Source: Neolewinella aquimaris
GTDB lineage: Bacteria > Bacteroidota > Bacteroidia > Chitinophagales > Saprospiraceae
Assembly: GCF_014197245.1 (NCBI RefSeq)
Contig: NZ_JACIFF010000007.1
Span: 186,001-250,000, forward strand
Direction: 5' to 3'
DNA length: 64,000 bases
Each line of letters starts with the position of its first letter. Within the stretch, counting starts at the first letter, position 1. Of the stretch, positions 35,933-45,203 are shown piece by piece. Position numbers and translations under genes: made by a program. The notes under the pieces are model-generated. The model saw only the letters and a program-made list of their open reading frames with translations, was not told the DNA's origin and did not search any database.

Positions 35933-35940
35933 CAAAGTTA
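35933..35940 (-). promoter_or_regulatory. Candidate Bacteroidota -7 box for pseB (TAACTTTG)
   Basis: On the minus strand TAACTTTG exactly matches TAnnTTTG and ends 7 bases upstream of the pseB ATG. No well-spaced -33 TTTG is clear. The equivalent position before the pseB remnant reads TAACTTGC, so the box has lost one T there. If active, pseB would be transcribed with almost no leader and independently of the decayed gene upstream. Confidence 0.4.
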
Positions 35941-35949
35941 GCCAAAATC

Positions 35950-36770
35950 CCTTCAGGACTAGATGCCTATGTCCCGACCGTTTGGTTTCGGTTTCATCAA
36001 ATACGCGAATACCCAAATTGTACAAGTCGACTTGCCAATTCATTTTTGCACCGTTTGCAGCCAGCATTCACAATCCTTACCAACTAGCGGTCGGATTATT
36101 TGTAGAGAAAGCTTTATCGTGAGATAACTCGATGATAAAACTGCTCACTATAGAGCTCTTACAACCAATGCTTGTTTCTACCAGGAACTGACTATAATTG
36201 CCTGCTGCCAACTCGTCAATACGCAAGCTTCCATTCGTACTGACAGCGGTTTGCAGGGCAGAAAGCCCTCCTTTCCAATGTCAACTTTGAGCAAAGCGCA
36301 TATCCCTCGGTAAATTTACATCGATACCTGCTAATCTAATTTTTTTGGCCAACATTACATCTCTTTGTGGCTCGGTAAACAAATCTATTATTTATGAAGC
36401 TTTAATTCTATTTAATATGGTATAGGGGACGTAGCAGAGCTATGGTTAGCTCTCACCCACAAAAGATGTAGTGATTCGCGCCCAGCAGGATCAAATGCTA
36501 TAGCTGTGCCATATATTTTGGGTGGGGTCCTCCCAATGTCAGTGCCACTGTGCATAATACGGTGGATGTCGCACGATACGTTGGCCTTCGGATTGGAAGA
36601 TGATTTCACCCTTCGAACCTTCGGAAGTGATGATGTTGTGTTCCTGTAATTACAACTTACATTGCTGTAACCGGTAGGCTTTCTATCGCATAGACCGAAT
36701 CAGATGCCGACATAAAATCCTTCGACATCGCCACCCAGAGACCAAGTGTGATCGGAAAATCGGGTGTAGT
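35950..36770 (-). pseudogene. Decayed, internally deleted copy of the T9SS secreted protein gene
   Basis: The minus strand matches the gene at 30671-33403 in several blocks in the same order. Near 36770, TRFSDHTWSLGG corresponds to QFSKHTWFLGG. Around 36420-36600, HRIMHSGTDIGRTPPKIYGTA corresponds to HRIMPNGSGLGGTPSNMYGTS. Near 36300-36350 the DNA matches the region around 32870. Near 36150-36240 it matches the region around 31690-31800. Next to pseB, 35941-36050 matches the 3' end (30661-30770) almost base by base. A TGA (complement of 36700-36702) interrupts the first block, frames shift between blocks, and more than half of the gene is gone. Confidence 0.88.
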
Positions 36771-36866
36771 CAATAAAAGAATACTGTGGGAGTGGACAAA
36801 GTGTCGTTCTCTGGCCCGTGTAAATACACTCTGGTTCTCCGATATATCCGCTCCAGCTACTCTCTA

Positions 36867-38837
36867 CTACTTCACCCGAAATTTATCCAATCCTTCCAGC
36901 CAGCCCACCGAATCGATCCGTACTCCGTAAAATTTGGATCCGGCCAGAGTATGGTGACCAGAATCGTACAGGTATTTTTCGAGCTGGTCGTTGATCATGA
37001 AACACCTTTCTGCCAAAGAATCGCACATATACTCAAGACGGTTGACGATAAGGAGTTCAGTGTGATTAGCCTGTAGATCTTGTAGGCGCCGGTCAATTTC
37101 ACGCTGCTGGTGGCTGTCCTGAACAAGTTCTTGGTAGTAGATACTGTCTACACGGTCAACTAAATCGGGAACATCCAGATTATCAAGATGGTCTTCACCA
37201 AATAAGGCTTCCTGAACGATGCGATCGGCCGCAGTTCTGAAGCCTACGTTGGTGAACTTAAACTCCCCGGTCATCAACACTGCGTTTTTGTTGTCCTGTT
37301 CGAGTTTATCCAGTATGATGGGCAAAGCATCCAAGTCCGCATCGTAAAACCAAGTAGCGATTAGAATGATATCGGCCTCCTTGTAATTGGGCGAACGATA
37401 TATTTTGGCGTTTGGGGCGGTCATGTTTTTTATTTGGACCCCATACCGTGCCAGTTGAAACTGCTGGGCGATCCGTTTACTATGGCTTATATCATTAAAC
37501 ATGTCCTTAGAATAAGAATTACCAACTACAAGGATTTTTGGTCGCTGGTCCTTTAAGTCAAACCACAGGGTGTTGTCAAACGCATTGCCATCAACTCCGT
37601 AATCATCGTCATTTGCCAAGTTGATCAATCCTGACCAGCTCTCCTTTCGCAAGGCAGTATTGTCTGGTTGGTAGTTCCTAACAACTAACTTTTTTATCGA
37701 ATCTCTTTGCTCGTAACCATTAGTCAGCATCCCCACCGTCCCAATAGTGAGAAACACAAGTGATCCAATCAGAGAATAGACGAATACAGCTTTTCTGTCA
37801 AACTTTTTTTTATTTCGAAAAGGATTTTCTACAAATCTCCAACTTAGGTACGATATCGGAAAGACCGCCACTGACAACAGTAAAAGCGTATTTGCGTCGG
37901 GGACGGTTACACTCTGATAGCGAAAGAAAGCAAATATTGGCTGGTGCCATAGATATGCACTGTAGCTTATTAAACCAATAGTGACCAAAGGTTTGATCCC
38001 CAAAAGCTTTCCAACCCAGGTCTCAGTCGAAGTGAATACCACTATAAGCGCGGTCCCAACTGTAGGCATAAGGGCATATACTCCTGGAAAAGGTACGGAT
38101 TCGTCGTAGTAGAATACGGAGTATCCGATCATTAGTAGCCCTATCACCCCCATACCCTCGTTCGCCGTCTTACTGGACAACACATTTTTCATCAGCCTCT
38201 TATGATAACAAAATAGGAACGCTACAATAGCACCGATCGCTAACTCCCACCCCCTAGTCGGTAAGAGGTAAAAAGCTGCATCGGGATGTGCTATGCTTCC
38301 CCACTGTGCAACGACTAGACTAACGACCGTCAATCCTAGCAATAGAATAAAGATCCACAGCTTTTTAAAGCTCCATACGGCCATAAGGAAAAGTGGAAAG
38401 AACACATAGTATTGTTCTTCGACCGCAAGTGTCCAGGTATGCAACAGTGGCTTGAGCTCACTTAAAGTATCCCAGTAATCAACTTCTTTCCAGAAGAGTA
38501 TATTTGACCAGTACGTAGAAACCGCTACCAAGCTCTCGGAATAATCTTTCATATCACTGGGCAGTAGCCATGTCCAGGCAAAGGGCAAAGTACAAGTCAA
38601 AATCAAAAAGAGCGCAGGAAGGATTCTTCTCGCCCTTCTTTCATAAAAATTGATGATCGAAAAGGTTCCTTTATCTAGCTCGGTAGCAATAATTGTCGTT
38701 ATCAGGTATCCGCTAATGACGAAGAACATGTCTACCCCCACAAAGCCCCCACTACACACCATAAACCCAGCATGAAACAATATCACCGGGACCACTGCCA
38801 AGGCCCGTAAGCCGTCAATTTCAGGTCTATACTTCAT
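36867..38837 (-). CDS. AT3-SGNH membrane O-acyltransferase
   Basis: 656 aa. The N-terminal acyltransferase-3 domain (about 1-360, some ten TM helices) begins YRPEIDGLRALAVVPVILFHAGF and includes GVDMFFVISGYLITTII and FYERRARRILPALF. A last TM near residue 365 leads to an extracytoplasmic SGNH-like domain, with the nucleophile segment ILVVGNSYSKDMFND. Such OatA/OafB-type proteins O-acetylate surface polysaccharides or peptidoglycan. Located between the decayed secreted gene and an O-antigen ligase-type gene, it probably decorates the glycan of this locus. Composition is more AT-rich than its neighbours. Confidence 0.9.
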   Translation of the reverse strand: MKYRPEIDGLRALAVVPVILFHAGFMVCSGGFVGVDMFFVISGYLITTIIATELDKGTFSIINFYERRARRILPALFLILTCTLPFAWTWLLPSDMKDYSESLVAVSTYWSNILFWKEVDYWDTLSELKPLLHTWTLAVEEQYYVFFPLFLMAVWSFKKLWIFILLLGLTVVSLVVAQWGSIAHPDAAFYLLPTRGWELAIGAIVAFLFCYHKRLMKNVLSSKTANEGMGVIGLLMIGYSVFYYDESVPFPGVYALMPTVGTALIVVFTSTETWVGKLLGIKPLVTIGLISYSAYLWHQPIFAFFRYQSVTVPDANTLLLLSVAVFPISYLSWRFVENPFRNKKKFDRKAVFVYSLIGSLVFLTIGTVGMLTNGYEQRDSIKKLVVRNYQPDNTALRKESWSGLINLANDDDYGVDGNAFDNTLWFDLKDQRPKILVVGNSYSKDMFNDISHSKRIAQQFQLARYGVQIKNMTAPNAKIYRSPNYKEADIILIATWFYDADLDALPIILDKLEQDNKNAVLMTGEFKFTNVGFRTAADRIVQEALFGEDHLDNLDVPDLVDRVDSIYYQELVQDSHQQREIDRRLQDLQANHTELLIVNRLEYMCDSLAERCFMINDQLEKYLYDSGHHTLAGSKFYGVRIDSVGWLEGLDKFRVK

Positions 38838-38969
38838 TTACCAAACGATTATTACCCACTAACACGTGTGATTTAATAGACATCGCAAAAACAGAGAATC
38901 TATTTTTCTAACACCTGCGCCTGAGTGATCAGGTGATGTCAAACTTCAAGATGGAATCCTAGCAAGGAA

Positions 38970-40214
38970 TCATTTACAAATTATAGATTTCAAATGCGAC
39001 CGCACCGCCAAAGGTATCAATCCTGACTGAAAATTCAGTTTATCGGCCTGACTGAGGTAGACCCCCATCAACACCCACAACCCCCGAAAATTCATCACGT
39101 CCTTAAAGATGCTCGCGATCAGGAAGAGGAGGAGGAGGACGGCAACCGGGGTGAGCGCAGCCGGGCGGTAGTACCAGAACACGGCTACCAACATTAGTAA
39201 TCCGAGGAGTCCGAACAGGCCGGTTTCGGCGAATGCGCCGGTCCAGGCGGAGTGGGGGTCGAAGCGGCCGAAGTTTTCGGGCAACTCGCCGGGATGCATC
39301 GCTTCGGTAGAGTGCCGGTATAGTTGTCCGGGACCTACGCCCAACCAGAAGTGTTGCAACCCTACGCGGATGGCAACGCGCTTGATGGGGGTGTACACGC
39401 TCTCCACGATCGTCCAATCACCGTACTGCAGCAGCGCTTGCCCGTTCGTGTAATTGTCCGCTTGCTGCGTACTTCGCTCGGAAAGCAGCAAGTAATGGGT
39501 GCCCAGCACTAAAACGGCGGTGAGTGCGGTGGCCACGGTGTACCGTAAGACTGCGGGTAGGTCAGTAAGCAGTACCGCTCCGGTAACGGCCAAGATAACC
39601 TCCTTACTTAGGGTGGGTAGCATGGCCAGTAGAAGCAAACCGACCGGCCACAGCGCCCCCCTTTGGTTTCGGTAATCGTCAAAGGCGAAAATGAATCCGG
39701 GAAGCAGAAGCATGACCCACATGCCGTAAGTGACTGCCGTTCCGCGCAGCCGGTGCACCCCGCCGAAGTAGGGATAGTCCGGGAAGGTAGCCACCCAGTT
39801 GAGGCGATCGGGAACACCCGAATAGATCAATCCGAGGTACAGTAGTCCAATACCGGCAACCGCTACCGTTCCCCACTTCCACCAGCCAAGCAGGCGTTCG
39901 CGCCCGAATTGGCGGAGGTACGCCAGGGTAAGTGCACCCAGAACTATCAAGTACCCCCGCGCTCCTGCCTCAAGCATTGCACCCGCGTTCCCCGCCCAAA
40001 TGGCAGACGAGAAATTTGCCAGTAGGTAGAGGGCAGCCGCACCGAAGAAATAAGGGTACGCCCTGATTGTTTCCCCAACCTCGCGACGGAACAACCAAAT
40101 CATCCAGACGAAGAGCACCTCCGTAAGTTGAACTTGCTGAAGGGGTACGGGCAGGGAGAGTAATCGGGGAAAGAGGGTAGCCACCGAGTAAAGCGGCAAG
40201 CTGTATCGCTTCAA
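38970..40214 (-). CDS. O-antigen ligase/polymerase-type membrane protein (Wzy_C family)
   Basis: 414 aa, about 11-12 TM helices. The large periplasmic loop near residues 290-330 contains HFWLGVGPGQLYRHSTEA and FDPHSAWTGAFAETGLFGLLG. This is the G-x-GP and H-S-x-W...E-x-G pattern of WaaL/Wzy_C proteins, which join or polymerise undecaprenyl-linked glycans. Whether it is a ligase (to lipid A or protein) or a polymerase is not decidable; a separate Wzy-like gene at 46.4 kb makes a ligase role somewhat more likely. It overlaps the upstream transferase gene by 4 bp. Confidence 0.82.
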   Translation of the reverse strand: MKRYSLPLYSVATLFPRLLSLPVPLQQVQLTEVLFVWMIWLFRREVGETIRAYPYFFGAAALYLLANFSSAIWAGNAGAMLEAGARGYLIVLGALTLAYLRQFGRERLLGWWKWGTVAVAGIGLLYLGLIYSGVPDRLNWVATFPDYPYFGGVHRLRGTAVTYGMWVMLLLPGFIFAFDDYRNQRGALWPVGLLLLAMLPTLSKEVILAVTGAVLLTDLPAVLRYTVATALTAVLVLGTHYLLLSERSTQQADNYTNGQALLQYGDWTIVESVYTPIKRVAIRVGLQHFWLGVGPGQLYRHSTEAMHPGELPENFGRFDPHSAWTGAFAETGLFGLLGLLMLVAVFWYYRPAALTPVAVLLLLFLIASIFKDVMNFRGLWVLMGVYLSQADKLNFQSGLIPLAVRSHLKSIICK

Positions 40215-41470
40215 TCCACCGGAATTTTGCCACGATTGTTACCCACTGGTTTAGACTCCAGGTAGTGGGCCATACGCTGTAGATTGACCGACCAGGGTAC
40301 CCGCCCACCACCGTTTCGCCACTGCTGGTAACAGCCGAGGATCCAATCCGCGGGCGACTCTCCGACGGCATACGTATGCCCCGCCCTGGTCCCTTCAACT
40401 ATTTCCGTCAACTCAGGGTCGGGCGGGCCATTGACCAGCGCGAGTATCGGTCGGCCGGCGGCCAGGTAATCGTACAGCTTGGCGGTGAGGACGCCGTAGT
40501 AATTGTCCGCGGACCAGTTCAGTAGCAGCAACAATTGCGCTTCCTGTTGCAATTTTTGCGCGGACGCAGGAGCAATGTAGGAGCGTGTATTGCAGTGTAT
40601 TTGGGGATGCAGCGCTTTTGTCCACTCATTCCACAGCAGATCATCCTTGCCGCGGTAGATCAACTCGACGGCATCCGGATCCACGGAACCGGCAGTTACC
40701 AGCGCATTCAGGGCCCGGACCAGGGGTCGGATCGATTGCAGGTCCTCGTATAGGCTGCCCGTATAGACTATGGTGAAGCGATCCGTAGTCGGGGAGGTGA
40801 TGGCCGGGGGAAGTGCGAAAAGCCGGTTGCGACGAATGCTTGCGCCGGGGTGGAGTTCCCGTAGGTACTGGACCTGTCCGGCGGAGACGCCCCATACTTC
40901 ATCGGCGGTGGCAATGATCCGCCGCGCCCACCAGCGCTGCAGGGCGGGCCACCAGACGTCCTTGCGTACGGGATCGGCGTGCAAGTCCCGGAAATCCGCA
41001 ATCCAGTGGAGGTGGGGAAATTTCTTCTTCAGTCGACGAGCCACCAAATGGTCGCTCCAGGGTCGGAAGGAGGAAAAAATGGTGCGTATCCCCTCCGCTT
41101 CGATCAAGCGGACGGCCTCGCGGTAGGCGTCCCGGCGGTAGAGGGGACCCCCGTCGTCGGTCAGGTAGAGAAAGGGAAAGGACTGGCGGAGGCGGAGCAG
41201 GGGGCCCGAGAACTTGCGGCGGTAGCTGTCGTAGGGCAGGGTTCCGGCCGGTCCGGAACCTCCGATCAGGGAGCGTAGGTCTTTTGAGGGCAGCGGCACG
41301 ACCGTCATACCCGGAAGATCTTCACCGGTAAATTTTCTGTCCCCGCGTATTACGAAGACGCGCTGGTAGTGCTGTTGTGCCCAGGTAGCTAAATGACCGA
41401 GCCGGCGACCGGCGACGGCCGGCCGGGGCGGAAAGTAATTTGTGAGAAAGAGGATCTTTTCCGCCGGCAC
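40211..41470 (-). CDS. GT4-type glycosyltransferase
   Basis: 419 aa from a GTG at 41470. The open frame continues 79 codons upstream, but those overlap the neighbouring phosphoglycosyltransferase gene and look unrelated. The protein starts MPAEKILFLTNYFPPRPAVAGRR. The C-terminal nucleotide-binding half shows RFTIVYTGSLYEDLQSIRPLVRAL, then LLLLNWSADNYYGVLTAKLYDYLAAGRPILAL, the EKL/EYLAAG-type signature of GT-B retaining enzymes. Donor and acceptor are not known. A TACCTTTG box lies 20 bases upstream. Confidence 0.82.
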   Translation of the reverse strand: MPAEKILFLTNYFPPRPAVAGRRLGHLATWAQQHYQRVFVIRGDRKFTGEDLPGMTVVPLPSKDLRSLIGGSGPAGTLPYDSYRRKFSGPLLRLRQSFPFLYLTDDGGPLYRRDAYREAVRLIEAEGIRTIFSSFRPWSDHLVARRLKKKFPHLHWIADFRDLHADPVRKDVWWPALQRWWARRIIATADEVWGVSAGQVQYLRELHPGASIRRNRLFALPPAITSPTTDRFTIVYTGSLYEDLQSIRPLVRALNALVTAGSVDPDAVELIYRGKDDLLWNEWTKALHPQIHCNTRSYIAPASAQKLQQEAQLLLLLNWSADNYYGVLTAKLYDYLAAGRPILALVNGPPDPELTEIVEGTRAGHTYAVGESPADWILGCYQQWRNGGGRVPWSVNLQRMAHYLESKPVGNNRGKIPVD

Positions 41471-41490
41471 GGTATGTATTGTGATTCTTA

Positions 41491-41498
41491 CAAAGGTA
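41491..41498 (-). promoter_or_regulatory. Candidate Bacteroidota -7 box (TACCTTTG)
   Basis: TACCTTTG on the minus strand matches TAnnTTTG exactly, 20 bases before the GTG of the glycosyltransferase and just after the phosphoglycosyltransferase stop (41509). It supports the GTG start at 41470 over the longer frame. No spaced -33 TTTG was identified. Confidence 0.38.
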
Positions 41499-41508
41499 AA
41501 CGCAACTT

Positions 41509-42198
41509 CTACCTTTCCTTTACGGAGTGGACGGTAAACACCGGCACCTCCGGAAACGCCCGGTAGACCATATCTGAGTCGGGCTGTAGGATCACCCAGG
41601 CGGTCAGAAACAAAATCTTTAGATCCACCCAAAACGACTGGTTGGCCTGGTACCACTCTTCCACCCGGCCCTTGTGCGGGTAGATAACGTCGCGGTAGTA
41701 CGCCCAAGTGTCTTCCCCACGGTCCCGTACCTCGGTGATCAATTGTTCTTCGTCCCGGAAAACGATGCTTCCGATCCCGGTTATCCCCGGGTGAACGTTG
41801 TAGATCACCGCCTGAACCGACTCAGGATACTGGTCGAAGCTCTTTTGCATCACGGGCCGTGGGCCGACAAAACTCATATCGCCGAACAACACGTTCAGTA
41901 GTTGGGGCAATTCGTTGATTTTGGACTTGCGCAGGAAACCACCCATCGGGGTGATTCGGGGATCCTTGGCCGTAGTGATGATTCCACCCTTCATATTGGG
42001 GCTGTCCTTCAACATCGTAGCAAACTTGTAGATGTTGAACAGCCGGTTGCGGTACCCTACCCGCTCCTGAAGATAAAATACGTGCCCTTCTCCGGTCAGC
42101 TTTAACCCGATGACGATCGGAATCAGTAGCGGACTTAGGATAATAAGGGCTAAAAGCGCAAAGAGAATATCGAAAAATCGCTTAATAACTGGGTACAT
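41509..42198 (-). CDS. PglC-like phosphoglycosyltransferase (bacterial sugar transferase)
   Basis: 229 aa, the small monotopic type. The N-terminal hydrophobic helix (about 6-30) with LSPLLIPI, the conserved QERVGYRNRLFNIYKF, then KINELPQLLNVLFGDMSFVGPRP. The usual catalytic Asp-Glu pair reads Asn95-Glu96, a variant often seen but odd because the Asp is the nucleophile in PglC. It would move a phospho-sugar from a UDP-sugar to undecaprenyl phosphate and start glycan assembly. The PglF/E/D-like genes upstream suggest UDP-diacetyl-bacillosamine (or a related sugar) as donor. Gap to the dehydratase gene is 2 bp. Confidence 0.88.
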   Translation of the reverse strand: MYPVIKRFFDILFALLALIILSPLLIPIVIGLKLTGEGHVFYLQERVGYRNRLFNIYKFATMLKDSPNMKGGIITTAKDPRITPMGGFLRKSKINELPQLLNVLFGDMSFVGPRPVMQKSFDQYPESVQAVIYNVHPGITGIGSIVFRDEEQLITEVRDRGEDTWAYYRDVIYPHKGRVEEWYQANQSFWVDLKILFLTAWVILQPDSDMVYRAFPEVPVFTVHSVKER

Positions 42199-42200
42199 GC

Positions 42201-43418
42201 CTACATTTTCTGATCGAGGGAGCGACCGGTTTCGATGTGCTCAAAGTTAGGCACGAAGTCGGCAATCAATTTGACGATTGCCGACTTATCTATTTCCATA
42301 TCCTGGAACAAGGCCGCCAGTTTAGCAAACATCACCTCGATGTCTCCGGCCGATTTGCGGGGCGCATTACAAATCACGCCAAGCTGCTCGAAGCGGTCGC
42401 GGTCGATCTCCTCACCCTCCGTAAAGAACTCCTCGAATTGTTTCTCACCGGAAGTATTACTGGAGAAAAAGTAGACGGGGTAGGTCGTGCTGTCGGCAGT
42501 CAATTCCGAAGCCCGGTGGCGCGCTTCCTCCTCGGTGGCACAGAGGGCCGGTGTGTAATTTCCGTATTCCCGCAAAAAATCTTCCGCGATACTGGAAAAG
42601 GTCCGCATCTGCTCCTCCCTCAGGTTAGGGAAAATGATCTCACCGCTCTTTCCCAGGATGCACGCCAGCAAACAAAGCTGGCCGGATTCTTCGGGAGAGA
42701 CAAAGTACCTTCTAACGTCACTGGGAGAACTCAGCGGCTGCTCCTTCATCATACGCTCCATGAAACCAAACAGGAGACTGCCGTTGGAGAACGCAACGTT
42801 GGCAAAGCGGGCCGTGGTGATTTTCAGTCGGTCGGAGTACGCCAGGATGACTTCCTCCATCATCTTTTTGCTGGCCCCCATCACGTTTACCGGGTTGGCG
42901 GCCTTGTCCGTCGAGACGCAGAAAAAGTGCTTCGGCGGATAGGCTAACAGCAACTCCAGTAAATGACGTGCCTTGAGCACGTTGTTGTCGATCATGGCCT
43001 CGATAGAGTAATGATCCTTCTCACTGCGGACGTGCTTGTGGGCGGCAAAGTTGGCCACGATATCGAAAGGGCCTTCGTTCGCCATTATTTTGGCAAAGAC
43101 CGGGTCACCGAAATTGATGGGGTAGGGTTTGTAGTCATCCGGTACGTTCAGGTCGGCGGCGGAGCGCAGGTCCCGGGTCAATTCCGTAAGGCCGTTTTCA
43201 TTGGTGTCAACCACGTAGAGACGTGCCGGTTTGAACAGGAGCAGTGCCCGAATAAAGGAAGCGCCGATGGTGCCGGCTCCTCCTATCACGAGGGCGGATT
43301 TACCATCAATCTCCCGGGCGAGTTCCCGGTCGTACTTCGCCAGATCAGCCGCAAAAAGACTTTCCTCTCGCTCAGTGACGTACTGCTTAATAAATCTATT
43401 CAGGCTAAAATGCTTCAT
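42201..43418 (-). CDS. UDP-GlcNAc 4,6-dehydratase, retaining type (PglF/CapD-like)
   Basis: 405 aa from the ATG at 43418, chosen because the longer frame overlaps the upstream gene. The Rossmann motif is ALVIGGAGTIGASF. The active-site block STDKAANPVNVMGASKK has Met where inverting PseB has Tyr, as in PglF/WbpM/CapD retaining dehydratases. No membrane segments, unlike full-length PglF. It converts UDP-GlcNAc to the 4-keto-6-deoxy intermediate. With the transaminase and acetyltransferase upstream it forms a UDP-bacillosamine-type trio. Confidence 0.85.
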   Translation of the reverse strand: MKHFSLNRFIKQYVTEREESLFAADLAKYDRELAREIDGKSALVIGGAGTIGASFIRALLLFKPARLYVVDTNENGLTELTRDLRSAADLNVPDDYKPYPINFGDPVFAKIMANEGPFDIVANFAAHKHVRSEKDHYSIEAMIDNNVLKARHLLELLLAYPPKHFFCVSTDKAANPVNVMGASKKMMEEVILAYSDRLKITTARFANVAFSNGSLLFGFMERMMKEQPLSSPSDVRRYFVSPEESGQLCLLACILGKSGEIIFPNLREEQMRTFSSIAEDFLREYGNYTPALCATEEEARHRASELTADSTTYPVYFFSSNTSGEKQFEEFFTEGEEIDRDRFEQLGVICNAPRKSAGDIEVMFAKLAALFQDMEIDKSAIVKLIADFVPNFEHIETGRSLDQKM

Positions 43419-43437
43419 ACTTGAATTGGGGTGAGAC

Positions 43438-44574
43438 TTAAGTCCGGTAAAATTCGCGGATGGTGGCGACAACCTCCTCGAGTTCGGCATCCGTTAGCCC
43501 ACTAGAGCTGGGAATGCTGATGGCCGTAGCGTGTACCCGGGCCGCGTGATCTTCTTCGGTGTAGTAAGAAAGCGACCGGTACATCGGTAACTGGTTCATG
43601 GGAGTCCAAAACGGACGGGACTGTACCCCCCGCTCGTTCAGGTAGGTCAGCAGTTCCCGCATCCGCTGGGTACGGAAAGTGAATAGCCAGCAGTTGGGGT
43701 CGACGCCCTCGGTTACCCGCTGGAACGTGATGTCCCCTACCCCGCCGAGCCGTTCGCGGTAAAAGGCATCCATGTGTTTCTTACGCCGGATTAGCCCGGG
43801 CAATTGTTCCATTTGGGCTAGCCCAATGGCGGCAAGGACGTTGACCAGCCGGTAATTGTACCCTACTTCGTCGTGAAAATAATCCAGGGGGTCCGTCTTT
43901 GCGGTCGTGGTGAGGTGCTTGGCGTGGACGGCCAGATCTTCCTTTTGGGTGAAGATCATCCCGCCGCCTCCGGTAGTGATGATCTTGTTGCCGTTGAAAC
44001 TGCTGGTTCCGAAGATGCCGAAGGTGCCGGCGTGCCGACCCCGAAAGGTCGATCCAAGGGCCTCTGTGCTGTCTTCGATGACCGGCAGGTGGTGTCGTTC
44101 GGACAGTGCCGCTAACCTGTCCATGTCACACATATTACCCAGCACGTGCACGGGCATGATCGCGGCAATTCGACGGTCGTCCGCCTTAAGGTAGCACGCA
44201 GCCTCCTTCACGTAAGTGTCCTCTTCCAGGAAGCGTTGCAATAGGTCGAGGTCCAATTGCCAATTGTCCGGATCGATGTCCAGCAACAGGGCTTCGGCTT
44301 TGGTGTAGGAGATCGCGTTCAGGGTAGCAACGAACGTCAGATTTGGCGCTAGTACGTAGTCGCCGGCTCCGATGCCGAGTAGATTCATCGCCGTGTGTAG
44401 CCCGGCAGTACCGTTCATGCACGAAATGGCGTACCGGCTGTCGGTGAATTTGGCGATCGCTTCCTCAAATTTTCCCACGTACGCTCCGGCGGTGGACACC
44501 CAACCCGTATCAAGGCACTCCTTAACGTATTCCCATTCGTTGCCGGCCAGGTGAGGGATGGAGAGTGGTATCAT
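43438..44574 (-). CDS. PLP sugar aminotransferase (PglE/LegC-type)
   Basis: 378 aa. DegT/DnrJ/EryC1 family: start [29 protein letters not shown], cofactor pocket [29 protein letters not shown], and the Lys of [16 protein letters not shown]. This FNGNK form is typical of the PglE/LegC group that installs the 4-amino group on UDP-4-keto-6-deoxy-GlcNAc. It overlaps the acetyltransferase gene by 4 bp and precedes the dehydratase gene by 19 bp. LegC-type use in a legionaminic route is possible, but no legionaminic synthase is seen. Confidence 0.87.
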   Translation of the reverse strand: MIPLSIPHLAGNEWEYVKECLDTGWVSTAGAYVGKFEEAIAKFTDSRYAISCMNGTAGLHTAMNLLGIGAGDYVLAPNLTFVATLNAISYTKAEALLLDIDPDNWQLDLDLLQRFLEEDTYVKEAACYLKADDRRIAAIMPVHVLGNMCDMDRLAALSERHHLPVIEDSTEALGSTFRGRHAGTFGIFGTSSFNGNKIITTGGGGMIFTQKEDLAVHAKHLTTTAKTDPLDYFHDEVGYNYRLVNVLAAIGLAQMEQLPGLIRRKKHMDAFYRERLGGVGDITFQRVTEGVDPNCWLFTFRTQRMRELLTYLNERGVQSRPFWTPMNQLPMYRSLSYYTEEDHAARVHATAISIPSSSGLTDAELEEVVATIREFYRT

Positions 44575-45203
44575 AGTTTTTCTTTAGCGGGGTTACCATA
44601 AACGGTGGCATACGCGGGGACATCGCGCAAAACTACGGCTCCGGCACCGATAACCGCCCCCTCTCCAATACGGATTCCCGGCAGTACGGTAGCACAGGCA
44701 CCTACGAAGGCACCCTTGCCCACCCGCACGTTACCGGTAATCACGGCCCCGGGTGCGATGTGCGCAAATTGCTCGACCGTACACTCGTGTTCTACGGTAG
44801 CCCCCGTGTTGATGATTGCTCCATCCCCGACCACCGCCAGGGCATTCACAGTTGCAAACGGAGCGAGCAAGACCCCCCTTCCCAGGGTAGCGGACGGGGA
44901 AACGCGGCAACTCGGATCTACGGCGGCAAGCGCGGGAGAAAACTTATTTCTCAAGAGCGCCGCAGTTACGCGGGCTCGAATTCGGTTGTCCCCGATCCCA
45001 CAAAAGAAGGTCGCGGATGTCAGGAGTTCCTTTGCACGTACGGAATCCTCCGAACCGAAATAAGTGAGCTTATGGGGATTGATTGTCTTGGCCTCCCTGT
45101 CGCAATATCCGAGGAGTCTGTGGCCGGAGGCAAGCAGGGTATCGGCTACGACGAACCCGTGTCCGGAGTAACCAACAATGATGACTTCAGTGTCGTCACT
45201 CAT
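44571..45203 (-). CDS. PglD/NeuD-type sugar acetyltransferase
   Basis: 210 aa. The N-terminal Rossmann-like domain ([21 protein letters not shown]) binds the UDP-amino sugar. The C-terminal half is a left-handed beta-helix of hexapeptide repeats ([40 protein letters not shown]) with the catalytic His in the VEHEC turn. It acetylates the 4-amino group using acetyl-CoA. It overlaps both neighbours by 4 bp, so it is translationally coupled with the aminotransferase and the transferase upstream. Confidence 0.9.
   Translation of the reverse strand: MSDDTEVIIVGYSGHGFVVADTLLASGHRLLGYCDREAKTINPHKLTYFGSEDSVRAKELLTSATFFCGIGDNRIRARVTAALLRNKFSPALAAVDPSCRVSPSATLGRGVLLAPFATVNALAVVGDGAIINTGATVEHECTVEQFAHIAPGAVITGNVRVGKGAFVGACATVLPGIRIGEGAVIGAGAVVLRDVPAYATVYGNPAKEKL

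Noticed and set aside
36776..36866. Possible further fragment of the secreted-protein gene (weak match to the region around 31050-31130)
   Set aside because: Only scattered identities were seen by eye, so it was not added to the pseudogene.
36748..37076. Two short plus-strand frames over the pseudogene border
   Set aside because: They overlap the decayed copy and the 3' end of the acyltransferase gene on the other strand, with no recognisable product.
41471..41707. 79-codon N-terminal extension of the GT4 gene at 40211
   Set aside because: It overlaps the phosphoglycosyltransferase gene by about 200 bases and is unrelated to GT4 sequences; the GTG at 41470 gives the normal N-terminus.
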